Of a stretch of 64,000 nucleotides of DNA, positions 49,813-60,070 are shown one piece after another. Made by a program: the position numbers and the translations under genes. Location: the NCBI RefSeq assembly GCF_041154505.1, contig NZ_AP028672.1, forward strand, positions 1,377,001 through 1,441,000, in the 5' to 3' direction. This stretch comes from Acidovorax sp. A79. GTDB lineage: Bacteria > Pseudomonadota > Gammaproteobacteria > Burkholderiales > Burkholderiaceae_C. How positions within the stretch are numbered: position 1 is the first letter of the stretch; each line of letters begins with the position of its first letter. The notes under the pieces were generated by a model. That model saw only the letters and a program-made list of their open reading frames with translations, was not told the DNA's origin and did not search any database.

Positions 49813-50016
49813 GGCAGAACTCCGGTTTGTTCGAATGTGGTCGCTGGGGTGCGCATCCGCACACCTAGCACGGTTCAGGCCAGCGGCCCCGGCGCACCAG
49901 GGGCCGCCCCGCCGTGGCTGCGGCGCTGCGCTGGCGTGCGCTGGCGGCGTGCCCCTTCCCGAACTGCGCGGCGATTCGAGAGACGGGCAAAGGCGCGCAG
50001 CGCCCCGGGGGTTGTC

Positions 50017-51489
<1,473 letters not shown>

Positions 51490-51540
51490 AGGAGGGCAAT
51501 AATCCGGAGGTTCAGACACCCGGACAACCCGGGCGCCGCA

Positions 51541-52794
51541 ATGCAAAACACGCAAATTTTATCGACCCAGCCTCCGCCGCCCGATTCGGCCCTGCCGCGA
51601 GGCTCCGCGCGGGGTGGCCTGGCGCCCGCGCGCCGGGTGCTGGTGTTCGATGCCTGCCAGGTGGGCGTGGTGCTGCGGGCCGTGCTGTTCGTGGAGCTGG
51701 TGGTGGGCGTGGGCGCGATGTTCGGAGCGGGCAACCCCGTGGAATGGCTGGCCACGATGGCGCTGCTGACGGGCGGGGCATTGCCGGCCACGCTGCTGTG
51801 GCTCATCACGGCCTGCAGCCTCAAGACTGTTCTGCAGCGCCTCTCCACCGCGCAGCAGTATGCGGCCGGCGTGCTGCTGGGCGCGCTGGCGGGCGCCTAC
51901 GCCTGCGGCATGCTGGCGCTGGTGGCGCAACCTGCGTCACCGCCCTGGCTGGCCAGCGCCGCGACAGGGGCGCTGCTGGCGGCCATGCTGGTGGCGGCGC
52001 TGGTGCTGCGCGCACGGGGCCGCACGCCCGCGGCCACCACGGCGCGGCTGACCGAACTGCAGTCGCGCATCCGGCCGCACTTCCTGTTCAACACCCTCAA
52101 CAGCGCCATCGCGCTGGTGCGCGCGGAACCGGCCAAGGCCGAATCGCTGCTCGAAGACCTGAGCGACCTGTTTCGCCACGCGCTGGTGGAACAGGGGGAA
52201 TCGGTCACGCTGGCCGAAGAGATCACCCTGGCGCGCCGCTACCTGGCCATCGAAGAGGTGCGCTTTGGCAAGCGCCTGCAGGTGCAGTGGAACCTGGACC
52301 CCCGCACCGACAGCGCCCGCCTGCCGCCGCTGCTGCTGCAGCCGCTGGTGGAGAACGCCGTCAAGCACGGCGTGGAGCCCAGCGCGCGCGGCGGGCGGCT
52401 GCGCGTGCTGACCGAGCTGCGCGGCAGCCGCGTGGTCGTGCGCATCACCAACACCCTGCCCCCCAAGGAAGGCAGGAACGGCAACGGCCATGGCGACGAC
52501 ACGGCGCCCCGGGGCCACGGCATTGCCCTGGCCAACGTCCGCGCGCGGCTGGCGCTGCTGCATGATGTGCAGGGCGAATTCACCGCCGGCGTGCAGGACG
52601 GCCTGTACCAAGTGCGCATCACCCTGCCCGCCACCGACCCCAAGGCGCGCGCCCGGGGCGCGCGCGGCGCGGCGCCAGCCCGAAGGGGCCCCCATGGCGG
52701 CCGCGCGCAAACATCCCAGCGCCGCATGGTGGACGGCGAAGACGACCTCAACCACAGCAGCCCCGCTACCGACCATGAACATCCTGATCGTTGA
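51541..52794 (+). CDS. Sensor histidine kinase, LytS/AlgZ (FimS) type
   Basis: 417 residues. Four predicted membrane helices (about 38-60, 68-92, 107-130 and 140-158) are followed by the His_kinase domain with the phosphoacceptor H180 in [12 protein letters not shown] and a HATPase_c domain with [13 protein letters not shown] and [13 protein letters not shown]. It phosphorylates the LytTR regulator encoded by the next gene, whose start overlaps its end by 20 bp. The argH-histidine kinase-LytTR neighbourhood matches that of algZ/algR in Pseudomonas. The last 50 residues are low-complexity Arg/Ala-rich. Confidence 0.92.
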   Translation: MQNTQILSTQPPPPDSALPRGSARGGLAPARRVLVFDACQVGVVLRAVLFVELVVGVGAMFGAGNPVEWLATMALLTGGALPATLLWLITACSLKTVLQRLSTAQQYAAGVLLGALAGAYACGMLALVAQPASPPWLASAATGALLAAMLVAALVLRARGRTPAATTARLTELQSRIRPHFLFNTLNSAIALVRAEPAKAESLLEDLSDLFRHALVEQGESVTLAEEITLARRYLAIEEVRFGKRLQVQWNLDPRTDSARLPPLLLQPLVENAVKHGVEPSARGGRLRVLTELRGSRVVVRITNTLPPKEGRNGNGHGDDTAPRGHGIALANVRARLALLHDVQGEFTAGVQDGLYQVRITLPATDPKARARGARGAAPARRGPHGGRAQTSQRRMVDGEDDLNHSSPATDHEHPDR

Positions 52795-53533
52795 CGACGA
52801 AGCCCTGGCCCGCAGCCGCTTGCGCACCCTCCTGTCCGACTGCGCCCAGGCCCAGCCTGCCCAGCGCATGACCGTGGCCGAGGCCGCCAACGCCGGCGAA
52901 ACCATGGCGCTGCTGGGGCCCACGGGCGGACGCGCCTTCGACCTGGTGCTGCTTGACATCCACATGCCCGGCCAGGATGGGCTGGCACTGGCCCACACCC
53001 TGCAGACCCTGCCCCAGCCCCCGGCCGTGGTGTTCGTGACGGCCCACGCGGACCATGCCGTGAGCGCGTTCGAACTGGATGCCACCGACTACCTGACCAA
53101 GCCCGTGCGCCGCGAACGCTTGCAGCAGGCACTGGCCAAGGTACAGCGTGGCACGCGCCCCCCCGCGTCCGCGCCCACCACCGGCGTGCCCGAAGGCGAA
53201 ACCCTGCTCATCCAGGACCGGGGCCGCACCGAACGCCTGCCCCTGGCCGAGGTGCTGTACTTCAAGGCCGAGCAGAAGTACGTGACCGTGCGCACCGCCA
53301 CGCGCAGCTACATCATGGACGGCGCCCTGAGCGAGCTGGAGGCCAAGTTCGCGCCGCGCTTCCTGCGCATCCACCGCAACGCGCTGGTGGCCCGCCGCGC
53401 CGTGCGCGCGCTGGAAAAGCACTACGACCCCGAGGAGGGCGAAGGCTGGGCCGTGCGGTTGCAGGGCTCCACGGAACTGCTGGCGGTGTCGCGCCGGCAG
53501 GTGGCTGCGGTGCGGGAAGAGTTGGCGCGCTGA
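52775..53533 (+). CDS. LytTR-family response regulator (AlgR-like)
   Basis: 252 residues: receiver domain (about 1-125) with the acidic pair DD (7-8), phosphoacceptor D61 in LVLLDIHMPG and the conserved lysine in YLTKPV, then a LytTR DNA-binding domain (about 145-248) with LPLAEVLYFKAEQKYVTV and FLRIHRNALVARRAV. It acts as the DNA-binding partner of the upstream kinase. AlgR-type regulators control surface structures and virulence traits; the targets here are unknown. Confidence 0.94.
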   Translation: MNILIVDDEALARSRLRTLLSDCAQAQPAQRMTVAEAANAGETMALLGPTGGRAFDLVLLDIHMPGQDGLALAHTLQTLPQPPAVVFVTAHADHAVSAFELDATDYLTKPVRRERLQQALAKVQRGTRPPASAPTTGVPEGETLLIQDRGRTERLPLAEVLYFKAEQKYVTVRTATRSYIMDGALSELEAKFAPRFLRIHRNALVARRAVRALEKHYDPEEGEGWAVRLQGSTELLAVSRRQVAAVREELAR

Positions 53534-53715
53534 CCGCGTTCGCTGCATGTGGATGGTTTCTGTCGAGAGCATCCAGGCTCACGACAGCCCCACTGCCCAA
53601 CTGAGCCTGGCCAAGCCAGAGCGCTCCTGGGCCCCAGTGTGAGCCCCGCTCCAACAAGCCCGGGGACAACGACTTCCAAGGTGTGGCGAATCCCGAGAAC
53701 ATCCATCGGAGCCAG

Positions 53716-54738
53716 TCAACCCAGCCCCGCGTCGCACCGCGCCTGCCCGGGGGTCATGCCGTAGTGCTGCTTGAACGCGCGGTTCAACGCCGACGCCTCC
53801 GAGAACCCGCACGCGTGCGCAATGGCCGAAATGCTCAGGCCCGCGTTGCGCGGATCGGCCAGCATGGCACGGGCAGCTTGCAGGCGGGCCGTGCGCACCG
53901 CATCCTGGTAGCTGGTGCCGGCCTGCGCCAGCAGGCGCCGCAGGTGGCGGGCGGAGATCCCTTGGCGTTCTGACAGCCAGTCCATGCTCAGGCGCCCGCT
54001 ACCCAGGTGGGCCGCAATGTCGGCCTGCACGGCGCGCAGCCGGGCGGTGGGCAGGCTGTGGTCTTCGGCCCACTCCGTGAACTCGCGCGACTGGCCGAGG
54101 GCAACGGCGAGCATGTCCTGCAACTGTCGCGCGGCCAGTTGCTGGGCTGCGGCGCCGTGCAGCGGGTCGGAGTCGAGCAGCCTGCCCATGCGCGGCAGCA
54201 TGTGCAGGAGCGGCGTGCCCTGGTGCAGCGCCAGCAGCGGGGCCGCAGACAGGCGCGGCAGGCGCCAGGCCAGATCGCGGTGCGGCACCCGCAGCGCCCA
54301 CAAAGTGCCAGCCTGCTCCTGCACCACGCGCATGGGCCGCGCCCGCGACGCCAGGGCTGCCCCGCCGGGCAGAATGCGCAGCGTCTCGTGCCCCGGCTGT
54401 TCGATGGTCATGCAGGCCGACGACACGAACAGCATGAGGTCGTCCTGCCCGTCACGGCACATGGCGGCGGTGCGTGTGCTGACCACGGGGTCGAAACGCT
54501 GGGTGCTCCACGTCGCCCCCGGAACGGTACGCGTGGCGCCCTCGTAGCACCAGGGCTGGTGGGCGTGCAACGGCGCGAAGTCGGCCCGCACGATGTCGGC
54601 CAAGTAGTCGCGCATGGCGAGCAGATCGCGGTCGCCGGGCAGGCCGCTCAGGCGCAAGCGCTGGATGGGTACCGTCGCGCCAGCAGGCTCTGGCTGTTCT
54701 TCTTCCACCCCTTCCAGGCTGGGCGTGGGTGTCTGCAT
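53716..54738 (-). CDS. AraC-family transcriptional regulator (divergent from an IPTL-CTERM protein gene)
   Basis: 340 residues: N-terminal AraC-binding-like sensor domain (about 50-210) and C-terminal HTH_18 DNA-binding domain (about 240-335) with two helix-turn-helices, LSERQGISARHLRRLLAQAG and ISAIAHACGFSEASALNRAF. The start at ATG 54738 is preferred since upstream codons show no homology. It is divergent from the IPTL-CTERM beta-helix gene at 54885 (146-bp gap) and is similar in layout to the AraC protein at 60071, which also precedes such genes. It converges with the LytTR gene across 182 bp in which nothing was recognised. Confidence 0.92.
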   Translation of the reverse strand: MQTPTPSLEGVEEEQPEPAGATVPIQRLRLSGLPGDRDLLAMRDYLADIVRADFAPLHAHQPWCYEGATRTVPGATWSTQRFDPVVSTRTAAMCRDGQDDLMLFVSSACMTIEQPGHETLRILPGGAALASRARPMRVVQEQAGTLWALRVPHRDLAWRLPRLSAAPLLALHQGTPLLHMLPRMGRLLDSDPLHGAAAQQLAARQLQDMLAVALGQSREFTEWAEDHSLPTARLRAVQADIAAHLGSGRLSMDWLSERQGISARHLRRLLAQAGTSYQDAVRTARLQAARAMLADPRNAGLSISAIAHACGFSEASALNRAFKQHYGMTPGQARCDAGLG

Positions 54739-54884
54739 GGGCCGCCTCCTCGTCTCTTTCTCTCTCGATGGCGCGTAGTGTTGCAGGTTTTGACACGTGT
54801 CCGCAGCAGTCAATGCGAGGGCCGCAGGCGTCAAGACGGAGAGCAGGGTTTTCACAAGAATCCCGGCAGCCAGACTTACCACCA

Positions 54885-56267
54885 ATGCACGCCATGCCGC
54901 ATACCCGCCTTCCTGCCTCCATCTTCCCTCTCGTGGCCCGATCGGCTGCCGTCCTGGCCCTGGCTGGCGCCCTGCCCGCGCAAGCGGCCGTGGGCTCTGG
55001 CACGCCGGCCAGTTGCACCGAGGCCGCACTCGACCTGGCGCTGGCTGGCGGCGGCGCGGTGTCGTTCAACTGCGGCCCCAGCCCCGTTTCCATCCCGATC
55101 ACCAGCACCAAGGTGCTCAACCAGTCCACCCACATCGACGGCGGGGATCTCGTCATCTTGCAGGGCGACGGCAATGTGCGCCTGTTCGACTTGACCGGCG
55201 CGGCCAGCTATACGATGGCGAACCTGGTTCTGACGGACGGCATGGCCCTGAATGGCAGCGGGGGCGCCATCCGCATCGAGACCAGCACGCTGCTGCTGAA
55301 CAACGTGACCTTGTTCGGCAACGTGGCATCCGGTGCGTTCAGCCGGGGCGGCGCCATCTACTCGTTCGGGGGCGCGCAGCTCACGCTGCAGAAGGTGACG
55401 GCCACGGGCAACATGGCCAACGCGGGCGGCGCCATCTACACCGGGGGTGACGCCGACACGCTCACGTTGACCGACTTCGTCGCGGTGGAGAACATCGCAG
55501 GCGCCGACGGCGGCGCCATCCTGCACGCCGGCGCCGCGCTGAACATTGCGCAAAGCCTGTTCACCCGCAACCAGTCCCATACCTTGGGTGCCACCGGAGG
55601 CGCCATCATCGTCAGCCCCGGCCTCACGAGCACGCTGTCCATCACCAACAGCACCTTCCAGGGCAACCTGCGGGATGCGAGCGGCAGCGGCAACGCGATC
55701 GGCGTCTCGGGCGTGCCTGCGGGCACCATCACCAACAGCACCTTTGCCGACAACGGCGGTTCACCCGGCACCATCACGGTGTTCGGCACCAACACGCCCA
55801 CCCACCTGACGCTGCGCAACACACTCATCGGCAACACCACCGGGGGCCAGTCCAATTGCGCCATCTATGGAATGGCGGGCAACACCATCGTGGATGGGGG
55901 CAACAACCTGCAATGGGGCGGCTCGGCGGCTCCGTCGTGCGGCGCGTCCATCCCCGTCGCCGACCCGCTGCTCGCCCCGCTGGCCGCCAACGGCGGCTTC
56001 AGCCAGACCATGGCCTTGCAGGCAGGCAGCCCGGCCCTCAACACCGGCGGCAGCTGTGCGGCGACGGATCAGCGCGGCGTGGCGCGCCCCATCGGCCCGG
56101 CATGCGACATCGGTGCCTTTGAGTCGCCGCTGGGAGCAGCAGGCGGCGGGGGCGGCCCGGCCAGCCCTGCCGCCATCCCCACGCTGGGACATGCGGGGCT
56201 GGCGCTGTTGTCAGCCCTGATGGCGGGGGTATGCGCGCTGCGGCGCAGGCGCATTTTTTATGCATAA
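54885..56267 (+). CDS. IPTL-CTERM surface protein with parallel beta-helix (choice-of-anchor Q type)
   Basis: 460 residues. Signal peptide about 1-35 (AVLALAGALPAQA). A long parallel beta-helix with pectate-lyase-like rungs follows, built on repeats such as GGAIYSFGGAQLTLQKV and GGAIIVSPGLTSTLSIT. Next is the conserved segment DQRGVARPIGPACDIGAFE, then a Gly/Pro linker and the C-terminal sorting signal: IPTL (about 426-429), a hydrophobic helix, and the basic cluster RRRR. IPTL-CTERM signals are thought to be processed by a dedicated sorting protease; I see no such enzyme here. It is probably a surface adhesin. ATG 54885 is used; 54894 is possible. Confidence 0.85.
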   Translation: MHAMPHTRLPASIFPLVARSAAVLALAGALPAQAAVGSGTPASCTEAALDLALAGGGAVSFNCGPSPVSIPITSTKVLNQSTHIDGGDLVILQGDGNVRLFDLTGAASYTMANLVLTDGMALNGSGGAIRIETSTLLLNNVTLFGNVASGAFSRGGAIYSFGGAQLTLQKVTATGNMANAGGAIYTGGDADTLTLTDFVAVENIAGADGGAILHAGAALNIAQSLFTRNQSHTLGATGGAIIVSPGLTSTLSITNSTFQGNLRDASGSGNAIGVSGVPAGTITNSTFADNGGSPGTITVFGTNTPTHLTLRNTLIGNTTGGQSNCAIYGMAGNTIVDGGNNLQWGGSAAPSCGASIPVADPLLAPLAANGGFSQTMALQAGSPALNTGGSCAATDQRGVARPIGPACDIGAFESPLGAAGGGGGPASPAAIPTLGHAGLALLSALMAGVCALRRRRIFYA

Positions 56268-56326
56268 AAATTGCCCTAGGGCTTATCCATAAAGCGCCAA
56301 AAGCTATCAATTTAATAGCTTTTGTG
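56253..56326 (-). repeat. Dispersed palindromic repeat, copy D (at the end of an IPTL-CTERM gene)
   Basis: Minus strand: GCTATTAAATTGATAGCTT, then GCGCTTTATGGATAAGCCC and TAGGGC. It begins within the last codons of the IPTL-CTERM gene, where TTTTTATG-CATAAAAA (56255-56270) is a perfect palindrome spanning the stop codon. It can serve as that gene's terminator. The rest of the 137-bp gap is unremarkable. Confidence 0.75.
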
Positions 56327-56404
56327 TCGCCATGACCGATGGTGCAGCCACCATCGACCCCAGCGCATGCCCCCCACCGGCAGGTTGACCACCCCGCCGG
56401 CGGG

Positions 56405-57424
56405 TCATTCCTTGATGTTCGCCGCCTTCACGATCGCGGCATACCGGGCGCTTTCGATCTGCACAAACCGCGCAAACTCGGCGGCGCTTCCCTTGCCCGC
56501 CACGGCACCGCCATCGGCCAGCTTGGCGCGCACATCGTCCATGCGCAGCACTTCGCCCAGCTCGCGGTTCAGGCGTTCCACCACGGCAGGGGGAGTCTGC
56601 GCGGGGGCAAACAGGCCCGTCCACGAGACCATGTCAAACCCTTTGAAGCCCGCGGTCTCGGCCACCGTCGGCACGTCGGGCAGAGAGGGCAGGCGCTGGT
56701 CGTCCGTCAGGGCGATGGCCTTGAGCTTCTTGCTGTGGATGTGCGGCGCCGCCGTCACGCTGATGAGCACGGCGAGGTCCACCTGGTTGCCGATCACATC
56801 GGTCACGATCTGTGCGCCACCCCGGTACGGCACATGCACCATGAAGGTCTTGCTCTGTTCCTTGACGCGCTCCATGGCCAGGTGCAGCACCGTGCCCACG
56901 CCCGAGGTGGCGTAGCTCAGCTGTCCGGGCTTTTCACGCGCCAGACGCAGCACATCGGCCAGGTTGTTCGCCGGCAGCCCGGGGCGCGCCACGATCAGCA
57001 TGGGGGCGGTGGTCACCAAACCCACCGGAGCCAGGTCCTTGAGGGTGTCGTAGCGCACGGCCGCAGGATTCACCAGTCGTGCAATGGCCGCCGGGCTGTC
57101 AGCACCCAGGACCAGCGTGTAGCCATCTGGCGCCGCCCTGGCGGCCTTTTCCATGCCGATGACGCCGCCAGCGCCTGCCACGTTGTCCACCACCACGCTC
57201 TGTTTCAGGCGTTCTCCGAGCCTTTGCGCGATGAGCCGCCCCGTCACATCCACATTGCCCCCGGCACTGAAGGGAACGATGAGCGTGATGGGCTTGGCGG
57301 CGGGCCAGGCGGCCTGCGCGTGCGCAGCCATGCTGGCGCCTGCGCCGAGCAGCGCAGCCACCAGGGGCCACGCCAGGCGCCGTGGCAAGAAGGACGGTAC
57401 AGGGAAGAACCGGGAGGGAAACAT
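56405..57424 (-). CDS. Bug-family (TTT) periplasmic binding protein, deaminase-linked
   Basis: 339 residues with a signal peptide (about 1-37, AAHAQA) and Bug domain: KPITLIVPFSAGGNVDVTGR, VVVDNVAGAGGVIGMEKA and HVPYRGGAQIVTDVIGNQV. The gene starts 12 bp after the stop of the adenosine-deaminase-like gene and is cotranscribed with it, so its ligand is probably related to that enzyme's substrate, which would be unusual for the Bug family. A LysR regulator is divergent from the pair. Confidence 0.92.
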   Translation of the reverse strand: MFPSRFFPVPSFLPRRLAWPLVAALLGAGASMAAHAQAAWPAAKPITLIVPFSAGGNVDVTGRLIAQRLGERLKQSVVVDNVAGAGGVIGMEKAARAAPDGYTLVLGADSPAAIARLVNPAAVRYDTLKDLAPVGLVTTAPMLIVARPGLPANNLADVLRLAREKPGQLSYATSGVGTVLHLAMERVKEQSKTFMVHVPYRGGAQIVTDVIGNQVDLAVLISVTAAPHIHSKKLKAIALTDDQRLPSLPDVPTVAETAGFKGFDMVSWTGLFAPAQTPPAVVERLNRELGEVLRMDDVRAKLADGGAVAGKGSAAEFARFVQIESARYAAIVKAANIKE

Positions 57425-57436
57425 GCAAGGACTCCT

Positions 57437-58522
57437 TCAGGGGGGGACGGCAGAGAACAGGTTTGTCTGCGCCAGTTGCTTGTCAAACGCTGCCAGCCAC
57501 TGCGTGGACCATGCACGCCGCGTGCCATCGTCAATCCAGGCGGCATCCAGTCCATTGGCCAGGAAACCGCGCAGGTCCCCGGCACCAAAGCCGAAGTCGC
57601 GCACCATCATGGCCCAGGCCTGGGTGGGGTTCACGTGGTGCAGCGTGGGGTCATCGGTGTTGGGGTGAATGCGCAGGCCCGCCGCCGGCATGTGGCGGAT
57701 GGGGTGGTCCAGCGCCCAGCGTTCGGGGGCCAGGGTGCGCAGGTAATACGAATTGGTGGGGACCACGGTGAAGACGATGCCCCGATCGGCGCATTCGCGC
57801 ACCAGGGCCGGGTTGTCGAGGACCGTGTAGCCGTGGTCGATGCGGTCCACCTGCAGCACGTCGAGGGCCGTGCGCACGTTGTTCCAGGGCATGCCGAACT
57901 CGCCCGCGTGGGCCGTGGTCCTGAGCCCGCCCTGGCGCGCCAGCGCGTAGGCCTGGGCGAACCATTCAGGCGGGTGATCCACCTCGCGGTAGTCGATGCC
58001 GATGCCAATCACCTCGTCGCGCCGGTGGGCCAGCACCCATTCGACCATTTCGGTGGCGGCCTCGGGCGGGGCCTCGCGGTCGATGGCGGCAACCAGGCGG
58101 CCCGTGATGCCGAAGTCGGCCTCGGCATCTGCAATGGCGCGCACGATGCCTTCCAGCGCCTGCGGATAGGCCAGCCCCGATTGCCGTGCGGTACCCGTGG
58201 GGTTCCAGAAGAACTCGGCATAGCGCACGTGGTGCGCGGCGGCATCCTGCAGGTATTCGTAGGTCAGGCGGTGCAGGTCATCCGGGCTGCGGATCAGTTC
58301 GGCATCCAGCGCGCGCAGCACCCGCAGCACGCCCACGGGTTTTTCGCCCCGGGTGTAGAAGGCCTCGATCTCGGCATCGCCGATGGGGGCGCCCGCCCGG
58401 CGAACGAGGCTGGTGAACGTATCGCGCCGAACGGTGCCGAGCAGGTGACAGTGCAGCTCCACCTTGGGCAGGGCGTGGAGAAAGGCGTACAGCGGATCTG
58501 CGGGTGCGGCAAAGGTGGGCAT
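57437..58522 (-). CDS. Adenosine deaminase-family metallohydrolase
   Basis: 361 residues, amidohydrolase TIM barrel. Zinc and catalytic residues are in place: HCH (H24, H26), TAHAGE (H205, E208), RIDHG (H230) and NTDDP (D290-D291). This is the set of adenosine deaminase and its adenine-, aminofutalosine- and other-purine-deaminating relatives. It hydrolyses an amino group from a purine-like ring; the exact substrate is not readable. No exported signal. It is the first gene of an operon with the Bug protein and is divergent (69 bp) from a LysR regulator. Confidence 0.9.
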   Translation of the reverse strand: MPTFAAPADPLYAFLHALPKVELHCHLLGTVRRDTFTSLVRRAGAPIGDAEIEAFYTRGEKPVGVLRVLRALDAELIRSPDDLHRLTYEYLQDAAAHHVRYAEFFWNPTGTARQSGLAYPQALEGIVRAIADAEADFGITGRLVAAIDREAPPEAATEMVEWVLAHRRDEVIGIGIDYREVDHPPEWFAQAYALARQGGLRTTAHAGEFGMPWNNVRTALDVLQVDRIDHGYTVLDNPALVRECADRGIVFTVVPTNSYYLRTLAPERWALDHPIRHMPAAGLRIHPNTDDPTLHHVNPTQAWAMMVRDFGFGAGDLRGFLANGLDAAWIDDGTRRAWSTQWLAAFDKQLAQTNLFSAVPP

Positions 58523-58591
58523 GGCCGCATGCTATGCAGCGCGGTGTGATGGCGGAAGTGATTTAATTTGATGTTGCAATAAAAGCAACTT

Positions 58592-59533
58592 ATGAGCAAA
58601 CACCCCGCCACACGGCCCGCGGCCGAGCGCCCACCCGCGCACCGCACGCCCACGCTGCGCCAGTTGCGCAGCTTTCAGGCCGTGGCCCGGGCCCTGAGTT
58701 TTCGGCAGGCGGCTGAGGCCCTGTCGCTCACGCAGCCCGCGCTGTCCGCCTCCATCCGCGAGCTGGAGGCCGTGCTGGGCGCGCCCGTGCTGGAGCGCAG
58801 CACGCACCACGTGCGCCTCACGCCCCAGGGCGCCCTGCTGCTGCCGCAGGTGGAACGGCTCATCAATGGCTACGAACAGGGAGTGGATGGGCTGTACCGC
58901 ACGCTGGACGATGGCAAGCGCACCCTGCACGTGGCCGCGCTGCCCTCAGCCATGCACCTGCTGGCCGAGCCGCTGCGGCAGTGGCTGGCGCAGCACCCGG
59001 ACGTGGACCTGCGCCTGCAGGACCCCCTCAACGACGATCTGGTGGCCGCGCTGCAGCGCGGCGAGGTGGACCTGGCCTTGGGCGTCGCGCTCGATCTTCC
59101 GCCCCATATCGAGACCTTCCCCGTGGCCCACGACGACCTGGTGGCGGTGCTGCCCATCCGCCACCGGCTGGCCCGGCGCAAGCGGCTGGCATGGCAAGAC
59201 CTGGCCGGCGAACGCCTGGCCCTGTTCGCGAGGGGCAGCACCTACGACCTCGCGGTGGCCACCTTGCGCCAGCACGGGGTGGACCTGGCAGCGGCAGACC
59301 AGTTGCTCTACAGCGAATCTCTCTACAGCCTGGTGCGCTGCGGGCTGGCGGTGGGGGTGATTTCCCGGCTGTACACCCACAACCTGGACGCGGCCGCCGT
59401 ACGGGTGAGCCCGCTGCACGCACCGGTGATCTCGCGCCGGGTGGCGCTCATGGCGCACGCCCCCATGGGGGCGCGGCCCCCGCTGGTGCAGGATTGCCTG
59501 GAGTTCCTCACTCAGGCGCTGCGCACGGGATAA
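58592..59533 (+). CDS. LysR-family transcriptional regulator
   Basis: 313 residues: LysR HTH at about 20-80 (FRQAAEALSLTQPALSASIR) and effector domain (about 105-305). An N-terminal tail of some 20 Pro/Arg-rich residues precedes the HTH. It is divergent from the deaminase-Bug operon and probably responds to its substrate. The 69-bp gap with AT-rich sequence (TTTAATTTGATG) is the likely operator/promoter. Confidence 0.92.
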   Translation: MSKHPATRPAAERPPAHRTPTLRQLRSFQAVARALSFRQAAEALSLTQPALSASIRELEAVLGAPVLERSTHHVRLTPQGALLLPQVERLINGYEQGVDGLYRTLDDGKRTLHVAALPSAMHLLAEPLRQWLAQHPDVDLRLQDPLNDDLVAALQRGEVDLALGVALDLPPHIETFPVAHDDLVAVLPIRHRLARRKRLAWQDLAGERLALFARGSTYDLAVATLRQHGVDLAAADQLLYSESLYSLVRCGLAVGVISRLYTHNLDAAAVRVSPLHAPVISRRVALMAHAPMGARPPLVQDCLEFLTQALRTG

Positions 59534-59595
59534 GCCGCCTGGGCGGAGACAGCCCTGGCAACCAGTCGCACCGGGCTCAGTGCCCGTGCGCCGCC

Positions 59596-59962
59596 CCGCT
59601 CATCTTTGGCAACACCGAATGCCACGCCGACGGCAGGGGCGTGGGTCGCACGTACCCGGGCAACGGCGGTCAGTACAGCGGCAGCCTCACGCTAACCCAT
59701 CTGCCCGCGGGCACGGTGTTGACGATGACAGCCTCGTTGGACTTGGGGCGAGGTTCGGCACGTCGGAACCCTCGCTGTGCGTGGTGGTGGTGGCCGCCGG
59801 GTCGGGTGGCGGGCCCGTGGGCGGCCCTGCGGCCATCCCCGCGCTGGGCTGGCACGGCCGTCGGCCATGGTGGTGGGTGCGGGCGCGCTGCGGCAAAGGC
59901 ACGCAAGGCGCACCAGAACTGCCGGCAGCGGCCGCTTTGGCACAAATGGAAGGAGCGGGTAG
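59596..59962 (+). pseudogene. Frameshifted remnant of an IPTL-CTERM protein C-terminus
   Basis: Between the LysR and AraC genes (537 bp without an intact gene) three reading frames in succession resemble the end of the protein at 61133-62749. Frame 1 has LIFGNTECHADGRGVGR and PAGTVLTMTAS (compare VFGNTSCGTPQGRV and PAGTYLSMTAT). A shifted frame has FGTSEPSLCVVVVA and GGPAAIPALGW (compare ETSEFSACAQV and IPTLGH). After a second shift comes AGLARPSAMVVGAGALRQR (compare AGLALLSALMAGVCALRRR). At least two frameshifts, no start. It is the tail of a decayed gene of the same family. Nothing recognisable lies in 59963-60070. Confidence 0.75.
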
Positions 59963-60070
59963 CGGGCGCAAGCGGCGCCTGCCTCCTGCCTGTATCTACC
60001 ATGCGACGCGATGGATTGCCGGGTTGCCCGTGCCTGATGTACAAAGGCGCGAAACGTCCATCGCCCCGCC

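Noticed and set aside
53534..53715. Terminator or small RNA between the convergent LytTR and AraC genes
   Set aside because: No stable GC stem with a T-run was found by eye in this stretch.
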